Below, piece after piece: positions 1 to 7,020 of a stretch of 19,890 bases of DNA (position 1 is its first letter; each line of letters starts with the position of its first letter). Both the position numbers and the translations under genes were made by a program. The stretch lies in contig JAITTC010000260.1 in the NCBI GenBank assembly GCA_031287285.1, positions 1 through 19,890 on the forward strand. Reading direction: 5' to 3'. The stretch is from Christensenellaceae bacterium (GTDB lineage: Bacteria; Bacillota; Clostridia; Christensenellales; UBA1750). The notes beneath the pieces were generated by a model. It did not search any database, was not told the origin of the DNA, and was given only the letters and a program-made list of their open reading frames with translations.

Positions 1-291
1 CAGCCGCTCGATGAGCGCAAGGCTTTGGCGCGTCAGCTGAAGTTCCTCTTCCAAGGGAATGTAGGGGTCGCACATCGAGCCGGTGCCCACCATACAGGGC
101 TCGCGCTTGCGGCGAAGCTGCCCTTCCAAGATGGCGATAGCGTCCCGCTTGACCTCGATATCCTCAAAATCGTGCTGAATCTGGTAGCAAACACTGCGGC
201 TGTCGCAGTAGATGCAGCCGTGGGTGCAGCCGCGGTAGAGATTCATGCCGTTTTGCGGCGAGAGGATCGTCTTATAACTAGCGTAATGCAT
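1..291 (-). CDS. SPL-family radical SAM protein, N-terminal part
   Basis: The first 97 residues are present; the rest lies beyond the left edge. The iron-sulfur motif is visible as RGCTHGCIYCDSRS, with Cys22, Cys26 and Cys29 as the likely 4Fe-4S ligands that bind S-adenosylmethionine. The opening MHYASYKTILSPQNGMNLYR and the following VGTGSMCDPYIPLE stretch match the COG1533 group of spore-photoproduct-lyase-like radical SAM proteins, whose substrates are mostly unknown. It lacks evidence for being true SplB. The ATG at 291 lies inside the 3' end of the upstream ClbS/DfsB gene (14-base overlap), so the two are probably translationally coupled. A TTG at 306 in the same frame is an alternative start. 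The family is confident; the function is not. Confidence 0.85.
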   Translation of the reverse strand, partial: MHYASYKTILSPQNGMNLYRGCTHGCIYCDSRSVCYQIQHDFEDIEVKRDAIAILEGQLRRKREPCMVGTGSMCDPYIPLEEELQLTRQSLALIERL

Positions 292-835
292 CGTTTCGCC
301 GCGCAAGGGCCTTTTGATGCGCCTTGATCTTCTTGATTGCCCAATCGTAGTGGCTCGATGTTGCAGAGATGCAATAGCTGCCAAGCGTCGTGCCGCCGAC
401 CCAGCCAAAGCGCCCCTTTTCGAACAGCTCCTCGCCCGAAAAACCCTCGATGAGGGCCAAAACCTCGGCATGGCTCCCGCGAAGGAGGCTTTCTGCCTGC
501 GCATAGGGCGTCGCCTGGTGCTTTTCAAAGAAGGCCCTGTTCATCAAGGCATAGTTTTTCCAGTTGTAGGGCTGCGGGAGGAAGGGCTGCGGTTCACCCG
601 CCAGATTGGCTTTCACGAAGTTCAGCAAAAGAAGATGCCATTCGTAAAGGTGCGCAAGCACATCGCGCAGGCCCTTATCTCGCGCCCAATGCGCCTCCTT
701 TTGCAAGAGTTCTTCGCCAAAATGGAATTCAGCGCAGCGCTCCTCCTCGCTCAGCGAACCGATGAGCGCCCAGAGCTTTTCAAAGCCCTCGTTTGCCGCC
801 CGAAGAAGCTCGGGCTTTGAGCTTGGTCTTGGCAT
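278..835 (-). CDS. ClbS/DfsB family four-helix-bundle protein
   Basis: 185 residues. The start MPRPSSKPELLRAANEGFEKL, the middle EAHWARDKGLRDVLAHLYEW and the tail LGSYCISATSSHYDWAIKKI are characteristic of the ClbS/DfsB family (DUF1706). Known members include ClbS, which protects against the genotoxin colibactin, and DfsB-like DinB-fold proteins; most members have no known substrate. I chose the ATG at 835 because a strong GGGAGGGG Shine-Dalgarno lies about eight bases upstream; a longer in-frame reading to 931 has low-complexity, non-family sequence. The gene ends inside the start of the radical SAM gene. Whether it protects against a toxin here is unknown. Confidence 0.85.
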   Translation of the reverse strand: MPRPSSKPELLRAANEGFEKLWALIGSLSEEERCAEFHFGEELLQKEAHWARDKGLRDVLAHLYEWHLLLLNFVKANLAGEPQPFLPQPYNWKNYALMNRAFFEKHQATPYAQAESLLRGSHAEVLALIEGFSGEELFEKGRFGWVGGTTLGSYCISATSSHYDWAIKKIKAHQKALARRNDALR

Positions 836-959
836 TTGCAGCCCCTCCCTTAAGTTTGTTGCGGCGATGGCGGCAGAGCCGCCCGCGCGAATGGCGACCT
901 TGCCAGAAGAATGAAGGCTTTTTGCCGCCACGCAAGGCAGGCCCTTTCCCGCGCTTGAA

Positions 960-988
960 ATCTTACCTTAGCTTAGCACACAAAACAA
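960..988 (-). promoter_or_regulatory. Possible promoter for the ClbS/DfsB-radical SAM pair
   Basis: Reading the minus strand, TTGTTT and TAAGAT are separated by 17 bases, about 125 bases before the ClbS/DfsB start. Each box matches its consensus only partly, so this is a weak call. Confidence 0.3.
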
Positions 989-1020
989 GACAGCAATCCG
1001 TCCACTTTGATTGGGTTCCA

Positions 1021-1944
1021 TCAAAATTCCTTCATCTCGCTTGCATACAGCGCCTGAATGGCCCTTGCGCGCGCAAGCAATTCCCGGCGCACGCTCTCGG
1101 GCTCCAAAACCCGCACAGAAGAGCCCAGCGAAAGGAGGTAGTCGTAGAGCCATGGGCCGTCTGAAAAGGCCGCCTCCACGAGCAGCGAGCCGTCTTCCTC
1201 CCTTTGAACGGCGTCCTGGCTGAACTCGTCATAGACTCGATAAGCGGCCCCTTGCGCGAAGCGCAGCTTCAACCAAAGCGCGGGCGCCATCTCTGCCCGC
1301 TCGATGGCAGGCGGCTGAAAATCCCTTCTTTCGAAGGTCTCGTCCAAAAGCGTCAGCCCACGAATCCGGCTGAGCCTGAAGCTTCGATAGTCCTGCGCCT
1401 TTAGGCAGTAGGCCTGCAAATACCACGCAAAGGACTTGGAAGTCAGCTTAAGCGGGTAGGCGCGGCGGCGCGAATTTGGGCCGTTTAGGCCGGAATAGTC
1501 AAAGGCGACGGCTCTTTGGGCAAGAATCGCCGTTTTCAGGGCCTCAAAGTGCTCGCTATCCACCCCTTGCCGGCCCCAACGCGAAAAATCGATCTCGATC
1601 CAGTCGGCCTCGGGTCTGCGAAAAAGCGCCTGCAGCTTCTCACGGGCGGAAAGCTGCGCGGCGCTTGGCTGCTGAGAGGCCAAAAAGCCCTGCAGCGCAA
1701 GAAGGATTTGATCCTGCTCCTCGCGAGAGAGCTCGACGCGGCTCAGGGAATACCGTTCCATCAGCTTGATGCCGCCGCCTCTGCCCTGCACGGTGTAGAT
1801 GGGCAGGCCGGCTGATGAGAGCAGGTCCACATCGCGCAAAATCGTCTTCTTTGAAACCTCGAAGCGCTCGGCCAGCTCCGCAGCGGTCGCGAAGCCCCTG
1901 CCCAGGAGCAGGTACACGATGCCGAGCAGGCGCCGCAGCTGCAT
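1021..1944 (-). CDS. HTH plus WYL-domain transcriptional regulator (YafY type)
   Basis: 307 residues. An N-terminal winged helix-turn-helix covers about residues 1-60 (ATAAELAERFEVSKKTILRD, then the GRGGGIKL wing). A WYL domain follows, with the AWYLQAYC core at about 173-180 and the RSFRLSRI strand after it, then a C-terminal WCX-like region. WYL domains are ligand-sensing modules that bind nucleic acids or nucleotides; such regulators often control DNA-damage or defence genes, although the target here is unknown. The ATG at 1944 has an excellent AGGAGG site, and the TAG stop of the CvpA-like gene runs into that site, so the two genes are probably coupled. It is the last gene of the DUF5711 - CvpA - WYL run. 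Confidence 0.9.
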   Translation of the reverse strand: MQLRRLLGIVYLLLGRGFATAAELAERFEVSKKTILRDVDLLSSAGLPIYTVQGRGGGIKLMERYSLSRVELSREEQDQILLALQGFLASQQPSAAQLSAREKLQALFRRPEADWIEIDFSRWGRQGVDSEHFEALKTAILAQRAVAFDYSGLNGPNSRRRAYPLKLTSKSFAWYLQAYCLKAQDYRSFRLSRIRGLTLLDETFERRDFQPPAIERAEMAPALWLKLRFAQGAAYRVYDEFSQDAVQREEDGSLLVEAAFSDGPWLYDYLLSLGSSVRVLEPESVRRELLARARAIQALYASEMKEF

Positions 1945-1953
1945 GTCGACCTC

Positions 1954-2664
1954 CTATAAATAAGGCGTGATCCAGCCAAAGAAGGGGTTGCCCTGCAAAA
2001 ACCATTGCGCCATCGAGGAATCAGCCACCATCTGGGTTAAAAACTCGATTTGCAGCATGTTGAGCACCAGCGGCACCAGCATGAACAGCGCGAGCAAAAT
2101 GACATAGCCCCGCAAGAGGGCCGTACCCAGGGCCAGCAGCCAGTCCAGCAGCCGAAGCCTTGGGAAGCGGAAGGTCGTATCGATGAAGATGACCAAAACG
2201 CTTGAAATCAGGTAGGCGACGCCGCCGCAGAGCAAAAAGGCAATGATGTTCAGGCTGGAATCCGCGATGGTCTGGTTGAAGTACTCGCGCAGAAGGGTTA
2301 AATCGGGGGCGTAAATCTGCGATGCCACATTGCTTAAGATGTAGCCGTCAAAGGGCGCGGTAAAGCCCGAAGCACGCACGATTTCGGCCACGTCGCTCGC
2401 CGCGAGCAGGGCGACGTCGCTCCTTGCGTATTCCAGGTATTGGAACGGGATGTGCGAGGCGCCTTCCGATAGGTAGATCACCCACTCGAGCCAGTCCTTA
2501 TGCAGGGCGATCCAAGAGGAAACCAGCGAATAGCAAAAATACGCGATGCTCAGCGATAAAAACAGGCCCACCGTGTTGGCCAGCGTAGGCAAAAAGCCCT
2601 TGTAGAGCCCAAAAAGCAGGCTCAGGCCAAAGAGCGCCAGGATGAGGAGATTGATTGGGTTCAT
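1954..2664 (-). CDS. CvpA-family-like integral membrane protein
   Basis: 236 residues from the ATG at 2664. The start region NLLILALFGLSLLFGLYKGF, followed by a hydrophobic VGLFLSLSIAYFCY segment, resembles the CvpA (colicin V production) family. Further membrane segments lie at about 140-165 (IIAFLLCGGVAYLISSVLVIFI) and near the C-terminus (LGTALLRGYVILLALFMLVP). Four membrane segments with one large extracytoplasmic loop are likely. A GTG nine bases upstream (2673) is possible, but GAAGGG is ideally spaced for the ATG. It sits 37 bases after the DUF5711 gene and just ahead of the WYL regulator. CvpA proteins are membrane proteins of poorly understood role, linked to envelope maintenance; the link to function here is only by family. 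Confidence 0.75.
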   Translation of the reverse strand: MNPINLLILALFGLSLLFGLYKGFLPTLANTVGLFLSLSIAYFCYSLVSSWIALHKDWLEWVIYLSEGASHIPFQYLEYARSDVALLAASDVAEIVRASGFTAPFDGYILSNVASQIYAPDLTLLREYFNQTIADSSLNIIAFLLCGGVAYLISSVLVIFIDTTFRFPRLRLLDWLLALGTALLRGYVILLALFMLVPLVLNMLQIEFLTQMVADSSMAQWFLQGNPFFGWITPYL

Positions 2665-2701
2665 TGCGTCCACCCTTCAAGTAGGCAAAAATGCGCCTGC
2701 C

Positions 2702-3814
2702 CTAGAGCAGGCGATAGAGGTAGACCGATTCGCCGACGGAGGCGACGATGAGCTTGCCGTCCACATCGGCAAGGCATCGGTCGATCGGGGTCTTAAATTG
2801 GAGTTCCTTCCGCGCGCTGCTCTGGGAATAGGGCACGGCGCTCACAACGCTTTGGCTGACTGAAACCAGCTGGCTTTCTGACGCGCAGACGTAAAGGCAG
2901 CCTTGCGGCAGGTGAAGATCCTCGGAAGAGCCGCCGCGCAGCAGGCGCACGCTTTGGGGGCTCTCGCCCTCGCTCGTCTTGCTCAAAACGATTGCGATCT
3001 CGTTTTGCCCAATAAAGGCGCTTTTATACTGCCAGCCGAAGGCCCCGGTGCTGCTCGTCACGCTCTGGCTTTGGTCCTTGATATACTCCAGCGTCTTGGT
3101 GCCGAGGATGTAGATATCGTTCTTGAAAAACAAGGGCTTATAATAGACCTGCTCCTCACTCACATAGCCGGTGACCAGCTGCTGCTTGCCCGTTTGGTAG
3201 GTGTTCAGGCGGGACTCAAAGCTTAGGCCCGTGGTGTCGAGCGTCAGGGCCCAGAGCATGTCTTGCTGGGAGTAGAAGCCGAAGTCGAGGAGCTCCGCGC
3301 CGCCAAGATCTATGCTGTCGCGGTCGGTCCCCTGGCGGCCCAAGATCTGCAGGCGGCCGGCGCCCGGCATTTCGATTGCGACCAGATCAACCCCGACGCG
3401 CAGCGAGCGAATCTCCTGGGGCAGGATGCGCTGAAAGACCAACGCGCCCTTTTGGTCGAGCAGCACGAGGTTTTGGCCCTTATAGAGCGCCACAAGGGTG
3501 GAAGAGGCCTCGATTTTATAGCCGCCCCAGTTGTCTGCCACGGAATATTCCCAGAGCTTGCGGCCGAGGTTTGAATAGCAGCTGAGCACGCTGCCGTTGA
3601 AGGCGAGCACCCGGCCGCCAAAGGGCAAAAAGGTATCGCCCGGGCTGGCGCCCAGCAGCTGCTGCCCGCCGGAAGTGATCGTTTCCCCCGGAAAGCCGCA
3701 GCCACGCAGGGTAAAGAAGAGCAGCGCCGCGAGAACGAGCGCGGCTGCGAGCAGCGCGGCATAGCGCAGCAGCGTAGGAAGCCTCAGCTTCAGCGAAAGG
3801 GAAGCTCTTTGCAT
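2702..3814 (-). CDS. DUF5711-like membrane-anchored beta-propeller protein
   Basis: 370 residues. One hydrophobic segment (about 16-36, RYAALLAAALVLAALLFFTL) anchors the protein; a Cys follows (RGCGF), but the preceding residues are a poor lipobox. The rest is extracytoplasmic and made of repeated beta-strand units (for example LLGASPGDTFLPFGGRVLAF, LWEYSVADNWGGYKI, KLIVASVGESVYLYRLL), as in WD40/PQQ-like propellers. This architecture and its place before a CvpA-like gene match DUF5711 proteins of Clostridia, whose role is unknown. The ATG at 3814 is preceded by GGAGG at five bases. It is the first gene of a three-gene minus-strand operon. A TATAAA-like box lies near 3900 on the minus strand, but I could not find a good partner -35. 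Confidence 0.75.
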   Translation of the reverse strand: MQRASLSLKLRLPTLLRYAALLAAALVLAALLFFTLRGCGFPGETITSGGQQLLGASPGDTFLPFGGRVLAFNGSVLSCYSNLGRKLWEYSVADNWGGYKIEASSTLVALYKGQNLVLLDQKGALVFQRILPQEIRSLRVGVDLVAIEMPGAGRLQILGRQGTDRDSIDLGGAELLDFGFYSQQDMLWALTLDTTGLSFESRLNTYQTGKQQLVTGYVSEEQVYYKPLFFKNDIYILGTKTLEYIKDQSQSVTSSTGAFGWQYKSAFIGQNEIAIVLSKTSEGESPQSVRLLRGGSSEDLHLPQGCLYVCASESQLVSVSQSVVSAVPYSQSSARKELQFKTPIDRCLADVDGKLIVASVGESVYLYRLL

Positions 3815-3926
3815 GGCCGCCTCCAGTCGAATTTACTCCAAGGGAATCTATTCTTTGCGCGCGGGGGCGCTTCCTGCTAAAACGAATGCTTGGCGCAAAT
3901 TTATAACGCGCCCAACCCGCTTTTTG

Positions 3927-3956
3927 TTGCGTAACCGGGCTTTTGCCTGGTATGAT
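3927..3956 (+). promoter_or_regulatory. Promoter of the methyltransferase gene
   Basis: TTGCGT and TATGAT are separated by 18 bases, and the -10 box is extended (TGGTATGAT). It lies 25 bases before the chosen start, close enough for a short leader. The DUF5711 operon runs the other way from the same intergenic region. Confidence 0.6.
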
Positions 3957-3981
3957 GGGCGAAAAGAGGGAGGAATGGCAA

Positions 3982-4437
3982 ATGAATCACTTCATGATGC
4001 AAACACGGCTTGGCCCGATTGAAATCAAGGACGACGGCGCGGCCATCACGGCATTGCGCTTTGTGCAAAAAAGCGAAGCGCCGGGCGCGCAAACCCCGCT
4101 GCAGGTCTTGGCGGCGGAACAGATCGAAGAATACCTAAATGGCCGGCGCCAAGGCTTCGACCTGCCGCTGGCCCCTAAGGGCACCGCCTTCCAGCAGGCC
4201 GTTTGGCAGGCGCTGCTGAACATCCCCTATGGCGAAACGCGAAGCTATGGGCAGCTCGCGGCACTGCTTGGCCGTCCTAAGGCGGCGCGAGCCGTGGGGG
4301 GCGCGAATGGCCGAAATCCCATCGCGTTGATCATCCCCTGCCACCGCGTGATCGAAACCAGCGGAGGCCTTGGCGGCTATGCCTACGGCGTCCCGATCAA
4401 GCGCGAATTGCTGGGCCTGGAGGGCCGTAAACCCTAA
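3982..4437 (+). CDS. ogt: Methylated-DNA--[protein]-cysteine S-methyltransferase
   Basis: 151 residues. This suicide repair enzyme takes the alkyl group from O6-alkylguanine (and O4-alkylthymine) in DNA onto its own cysteine. The active site LIIPCHRVI is present, with Cys120 as acceptor. Upstream are the helix-turn-helix region FQQAVWQALLNIPYGETRSYGQLA and the RAVGGANGRNP segment holding the arginine finger and asparagine hinge. The length fits single-domain Ogt/MGMT rather than Ada. The ATG at 3982 is preceded by GGGAGGA at seven bases; an in-frame ATG at 3943 lies upstream of the promoter -10 and is unlikely. The gene is monocistronic and stands directly beside CRISPR-like locus A. Confidence 0.95.
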   Translation: MNHFMMQTRLGPIEIKDDGAAITALRFVQKSEAPGAQTPLQVLAAEQIEEYLNGRRQGFDLPLAPKGTAFQQAVWQALLNIPYGETRSYGQLAALLGRPKAARAVGGANGRNPIALIIPCHRVIETSGGLGGYAYGVPIKRELLGLEGRKP

Positions 4438-4447
4438 GGCCCGTGGG

Positions 4448-4468
4448 GAAAGCCTTCCCGGCTTTTTC
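4448..4468 (+). terminator. Weak intrinsic terminator after ogt
   Basis: GAAAGCC and GGCTTTTTC can pair across a TTCCC loop and the right arm is T-rich. The stem is short. The hairpin abuts the first decayed CRISPR-like repeat, and the same bases may derive from one. Confidence 0.4.
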
Positions 4469-4620
4469 GCGCCAACCTTCGGCGCGGGGAAAGGCAGATT
4501 TACGGCGTCCCGAAGTGCAATGCTGATGGAATCATCCCTGCTCGCGCGGGGAAGGCTCATTGGCGTTGACGACACGCCACCATAAGATGGGATTACCCCA
4601 CTCGCGTGGGGGTTGAAATG
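4467..4620 (-). CRISPR. Decayed minus-oriented I-E-like array, three repeats
   Basis: Three repeat relics at 4467-4495, 4528-4556 and 4589-4620 enclose two spacers of exactly 32 bases (4496-4527 and 4557-4588). The middle repeat is close to the reverse complement of the main array repeat (it ends GCGCGGGGAAGGC). The third is chimeric: it starts like an I-E-type repeat read backwards (GGGATTACCCC) but ends GGTTGAAATG, the reverse of the ATTTCAA end of I-C-type repeats. The array is oriented away from the main plus-strand array at 5402. Confidence 0.7.
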
Positions 4621-5220
4621 CCCGCCGTCGCGATATGGCAGGTGGGCGCAAGCCGCTCGCGGCCAAGGCGGCTGTGGGGAGCGATGCCTCATTGCTATGC
4701 TCGGCGTCGCTTCTTCGCCGCAGACTGGGCTGCCTTTCACCGAAACGCTTCCGCTCCCTGCGCCCATTGCACCCCTTCGTCCGGAGTCATCGCGCCGCCG
4801 CCCTGCAATCGTGCCGCTCGTTGCGCTCCGGCCCACCGGCTCGCCGCATCCACCGCTGCCGACGTGCCCATCGGCGGCGAAGCGCCAGGTTTTTTGGTTG
4901 TTTCTCGCAACAACGGTGAAGGGTTACGAGCTCAAGGCCGCTGCGGCCGTGGAGATTGAAATCCCCGCCGTCGCGATATGGCCGACGGGCGCAAGCCGCT
5001 CGCGGCCAAGGCGGCTGTGGGGAGCGATGCCTCACTGCTATGCTCGGCGTCGCTTCTTCGCCGCAGGCTGGGCTGCATTTCGCCGAAACGCTCACGCTCC
5101 CTGTGCCCATTGCACCCCTTCGTCCAAAATCGTCGCGCCGCCGGCGTGCCCATCGGCGGCGAAGTGCCAGGTTTTTTGGTTGTTTCTCGCAACAACGGTG
5201 AAGGGTTATGGGCTCAAGGC
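4613..5220. repeat. Tandem pair of a long non-coding element (N1, N2)
   Basis: Two imperfect direct copies begin at the same TTGAAAT motif (4613 and 4956, offset 343) and share long near-identical blocks, such as the CCGCCGTCGCGATATGG start and the GTTGTTTCTCGCAACAAC hairpin near the end. Copy two ends near 5220 and lacks about 61 bases present in copy one (around 4790-4860). Reading frames are open in several phases but their translations are biased and not protein-like, so I take the unit as non-coding. Before copy two, GGCCGCTGCGGCC is followed by GTGGAGATTGAAAT, which resembles the 3' part of an I-C-type CRISPR repeat. No known family recognised. Confidence 0.75.
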
Positions 5221-5401
5221 AACCCCTCGCGGCGGCGCGGCAATATAAGGCGGGTCTGAAGCCTAAACAATGCTTTTACCTGCGCCCGCGAGTCGCGCCA
5301 AGCAGCACGCGGCAATCGAAACGATGAAAAGCCCCCGGAAACGTCGCCTCCCCATTTGTGCGGAGAGCCAGTTTATGCCTGAAAGAGGAGGCCGCGCAAG
5401 T
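5221..5401 (+). other. Unassigned stretch, candidate leader of the main array
   Basis: This 181-base stretch separates element N2 from the first intact repeat. It lies on the side where repeats are best conserved, as expected for a leader. It is not notably A+T-rich and I see no clear promoter or reading frame in it. The leader role is inferred from position only. Confidence 0.35.
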
Positions 5402-5671
5402 GCTTTCCCCGCGCGAGCGGGGATGATCCCCCGTGCTTATTGGCGCTAGCGTGATCTACACCGCTTTCCCCGCGCGAGCGGGGATGATCCCTCGCGCGGG
5501 CAAGAGGCGTCTCGGAAGGCGCGGCTTTCCCCGCGCGAGCGGGGATGATCCCAACGGCGGCAGGGGATTCGCGCGGGCGGTCGAGCTTTCCCCGCGCGAG
5601 CGGGGGTGGTCCCCAGCGCGTCTTCATTAACGAGGCAATGCGTGAGCTTTCCCCGCGCGGTCGAGGAGGAA

Positions 5672-5724
5672 CTGGATTGCTTCGCCGTCATTGCGAGGAG
5701 CGCAGCGACGAAGCAATGACGAGA
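5672..5724 (+). repeat. Element M1 (deleted copy) in the spacer slot
   Basis: A 53-base piece starting CTGGATTGCTTCG and containing CGTCATTGCGAGGAGCG. It sits between a mutated repeat (5646-5671) and the next repeat (5725). Compared with M2 it has lost the middle, apparently by deletion between two short GCAAT/CAATGACG stretches, yet shares both flanks with M2. Confidence 0.8.
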
Positions 5725-6244
5725 GACCCTCCCCCGCGCGAGCGGGGATGACCATGCGCTGATCACCGACCCGCCCTACTGCTCAGGAGAGACCCTCCCC
5801 CGCGCGAGCGGGGATGACCTATCAAACTGCTTTGCGGGGAACAGTGTTTAGGACCTTCCCCCGCGCGAGCGGGGATGACCGCCGATGGATCAGTCGCAGT
5901 TTCACCGCCAGCTTCCTTCCCCCGCGCGAGCAGGGATGACCGGTAATCGACAAGCGCTTCGCGCAAACCAAGGAACCTTCCCCCGCGCGAGCGGGGGTGG
6001 TCCCATCTTCGGCGTCGCTGACCCCGCCATCTTTGCGCTTTCCCCGCGCAAGCGGGGATGATCCCGGCGAAACCGGACGCTACCAAAATGCCATGGTGCT
6101 TTCCCGCGCAAGTGGGGATGATCCCTGCCTTGCAAACCGCACGTCGACTTTTACGCCGCTTCCCCCGCGCAAGTGGGGGTAATCCTGCCGACCGACGTAA
6201 GCACGCCGTGCTCGCGGAGCTTTCCTCGCGCGGTCGAGGAGGAA

Positions 6245-6364
6245 CTGGATTGCTTCGCCGTCATTGCGAGGAGTGCAGCGACGAAACAATCCAGCAGCAA
6301 TGCGCAAGCGCTTCTTCAAAAAGGAGGACGCTGGATTGTTTCGTTGCCACTCGCAATGACGAGA
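6245..6364 (+). repeat. Element M2, full-length palindromic element in the spacer slot
   Basis: A 120-base copy. Its left arm contains CGTCATTGCGAGGAGTG and ACAATCCAG; its right arm contains CTGGATTGTTTCG and CTCGCAATGACG, so the two can fold into one long hairpin, with a smaller hairpin in the loop (CTTCTTCAAAAAGGAG). It follows repeat base 26 at 6219-6244 and stops right before the decayed repeat at 6365. The sequence resembles the widespread CGTCATTGCGAG...AAGCAATCCAG dispersed repeat of bacteria; no transposase is nearby. Confidence 0.85.
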
Positions 6365-6550
6365 GACCCTCCCCGCACGAGCGAGAGGCCCCCTGGCAGA
6401 CCATGGTGCCTGCCGAGTGCGTCATGCTTTCCCCCGGCGAAGGGGCTGGAAATCCCGGCGGCGACCAGGGCGGTTGCTGGGCGGCTTGATGCTTTCCCTG
6501 TGCGAACGGGGTAAGCCCACCGCAATGTGCGCGTGGAGATCCAGACCGAT

Positions 6551-6576
6551 GGCTTGCCCCTCGCGAGGGGCAAGCC
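6551..6576. repeat. Perfect 26-bp palindrome at a repeat position
   Basis: The sequence from GGCTTGCCCC to GGGGCAAGCC around a central TCGCGA is fully self-complementary. It lies exactly 32 bases after the preceding decayed repeat, so it occupies a repeat slot. Confidence 0.7.
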
Positions 6577-6712
6577 TGCGCGTCCCGGCTGGCTTAAGCG
6601 CCTCAGCGCGCTTTCCCCGCCCGCCGGCGCGAATCGAAGTTCGGCACGGCGATGATGAGCTGACTTGGCGCTCACCGCTGCGCATTCCGCTTTCGGAAGC
6701 GCCTCTACACAA

Positions 6713-6755
6713 AAGCGGCGCCCCGCCCTTTTCTTGACAAGGCGAGGCGCCGCTT
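6713..6755 (-). terminator. Strong intrinsic terminator, probably bidirectional
   Basis: AAGCGGCGCC and GGCGCCGCTT pair, extended by GCCCTT/AAGGCG, with T-rich tails on both sides. On the minus strand it follows the DUF6485 gene by 11 bases; on the plus strand it would stop transcription leaving locus A. Confidence 0.8.
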
Positions 6756-6766
6756 ATTTTTCGGGC

Positions 6767-6913
6767 TTACTTGCCGATTTCGCGCATGCACAGGGGCAGG
6801 CTGCCGCCCTTTTTGTGGTTCGCCACGCACTCGCAACAGCGGCCATGGTTCTTACAGTTCGTGTTGGGGCAGGAGCAGTCGTGGGTGTTGCTGCAAACAG
6901 CTTTTTGTTCCAT
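6767..6913 (-). CDS. DUF6485-like small cysteine-rich protein
   Basis: 48 residues with eight cysteines (7, 13, 15, 20, 26, 27, 29, 42) in the pattern CSCPNTNCKNHGRCCECVANH, then PLCMREIGK. This matches the DUF6485 group of tiny Clostridia proteins, which look like metal- or zinc-binding knuckles; function is unknown. The ATG at 6913 has GGGAGGG at eight bases. A divergent promoter and a strong terminator bracket it, so it is a one-gene unit. The longer in-frame reading upstream crosses the promoter and is not used. Confidence 0.85.
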   Translation of the reverse strand: MEQKAVCSNTHDCSCPNTNCKNHGRCCECVANHKKGGSLPLCMREIGK

Positions 6914-6971
6914 TTGAATTTCCCTCCCTTTGTTTGAGTGGCGCGTATTTATGGTTTGACCACCTGCATTT

Positions 6972-7000
6972 AGCTTAACAGCCGCGTGGCCAAAAGTCAA
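6972..7000 (-). promoter_or_regulatory. Promoter of the DUF6485 gene
   Basis: On the minus strand TTGACT and TAAGCT are separated by 17 bases. The -35 box is strong, the -10 box weak. It is back to back with the plus-strand promoter at 7021. Confidence 0.45.
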
Positions 7001-7020
7001 ACTCGAGAGGGCTTTTTTTC

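Larger units (their letters stand above)
5402..6638 (+). CRISPR. Orphan type I-E-like CRISPR array, decaying rightward
   Basis: Repeats of 29 bases begin GCTTTCCCCGCGCGAG and end CGGGGATGATCCC, with the inverted CCCCGC/GCGGGG stem typical of type I-E. Clean units: repeats at 5402, 5463, 5524 and 5585 with 32-base spacers (exact 61-base period). A fifth at 5646 is mutated and followed by element M1. A variant run follows at 5725, 5791, 5852, 5913 and 5974 (CCCCC core, ending GATGACC), then 6037, 6098, 6158 and 6219, element M2, and heavily decayed repeats at 6365, 6426, 6491, 6551 and 6610. Most spacers remain 32 bases. Decay rises from left to right, consistent with a leader on the left. No cas gene lies in the window, so activity would need cas genes elsewhere. 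Confidence 0.93.

Noticed and set aside
1021..1060. Hairpin TTTTGAT...ATCAAAG at the end of the WYL gene as a terminator
   Set aside because: The stem is short and no T run follows on the minus strand.
4606..5259. Long overlapping open frames over the N1-N2 tandem element
   Set aside because: Open in several frames at once through high GC, no ribosome site, low-complexity translations, and the two copies differ by deletions that ignore codon phase.
4540..5401. A tracrRNA, retron or similar RNA between the diverging arrays
   Set aside because: Only short hairpins (for example GTTGTT/AACAAC) are visible; no anti-repeat, reverse transcriptase or conserved RNA fold can be supported.
5373..6675. 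Many open frames over locus A with peptides such as PRASGDDP, IIPARAGK or SPLARGK
   Set aside because: These are translations of the I-E-like repeats at a 61-base period. Such frames are a known source of false proteins.
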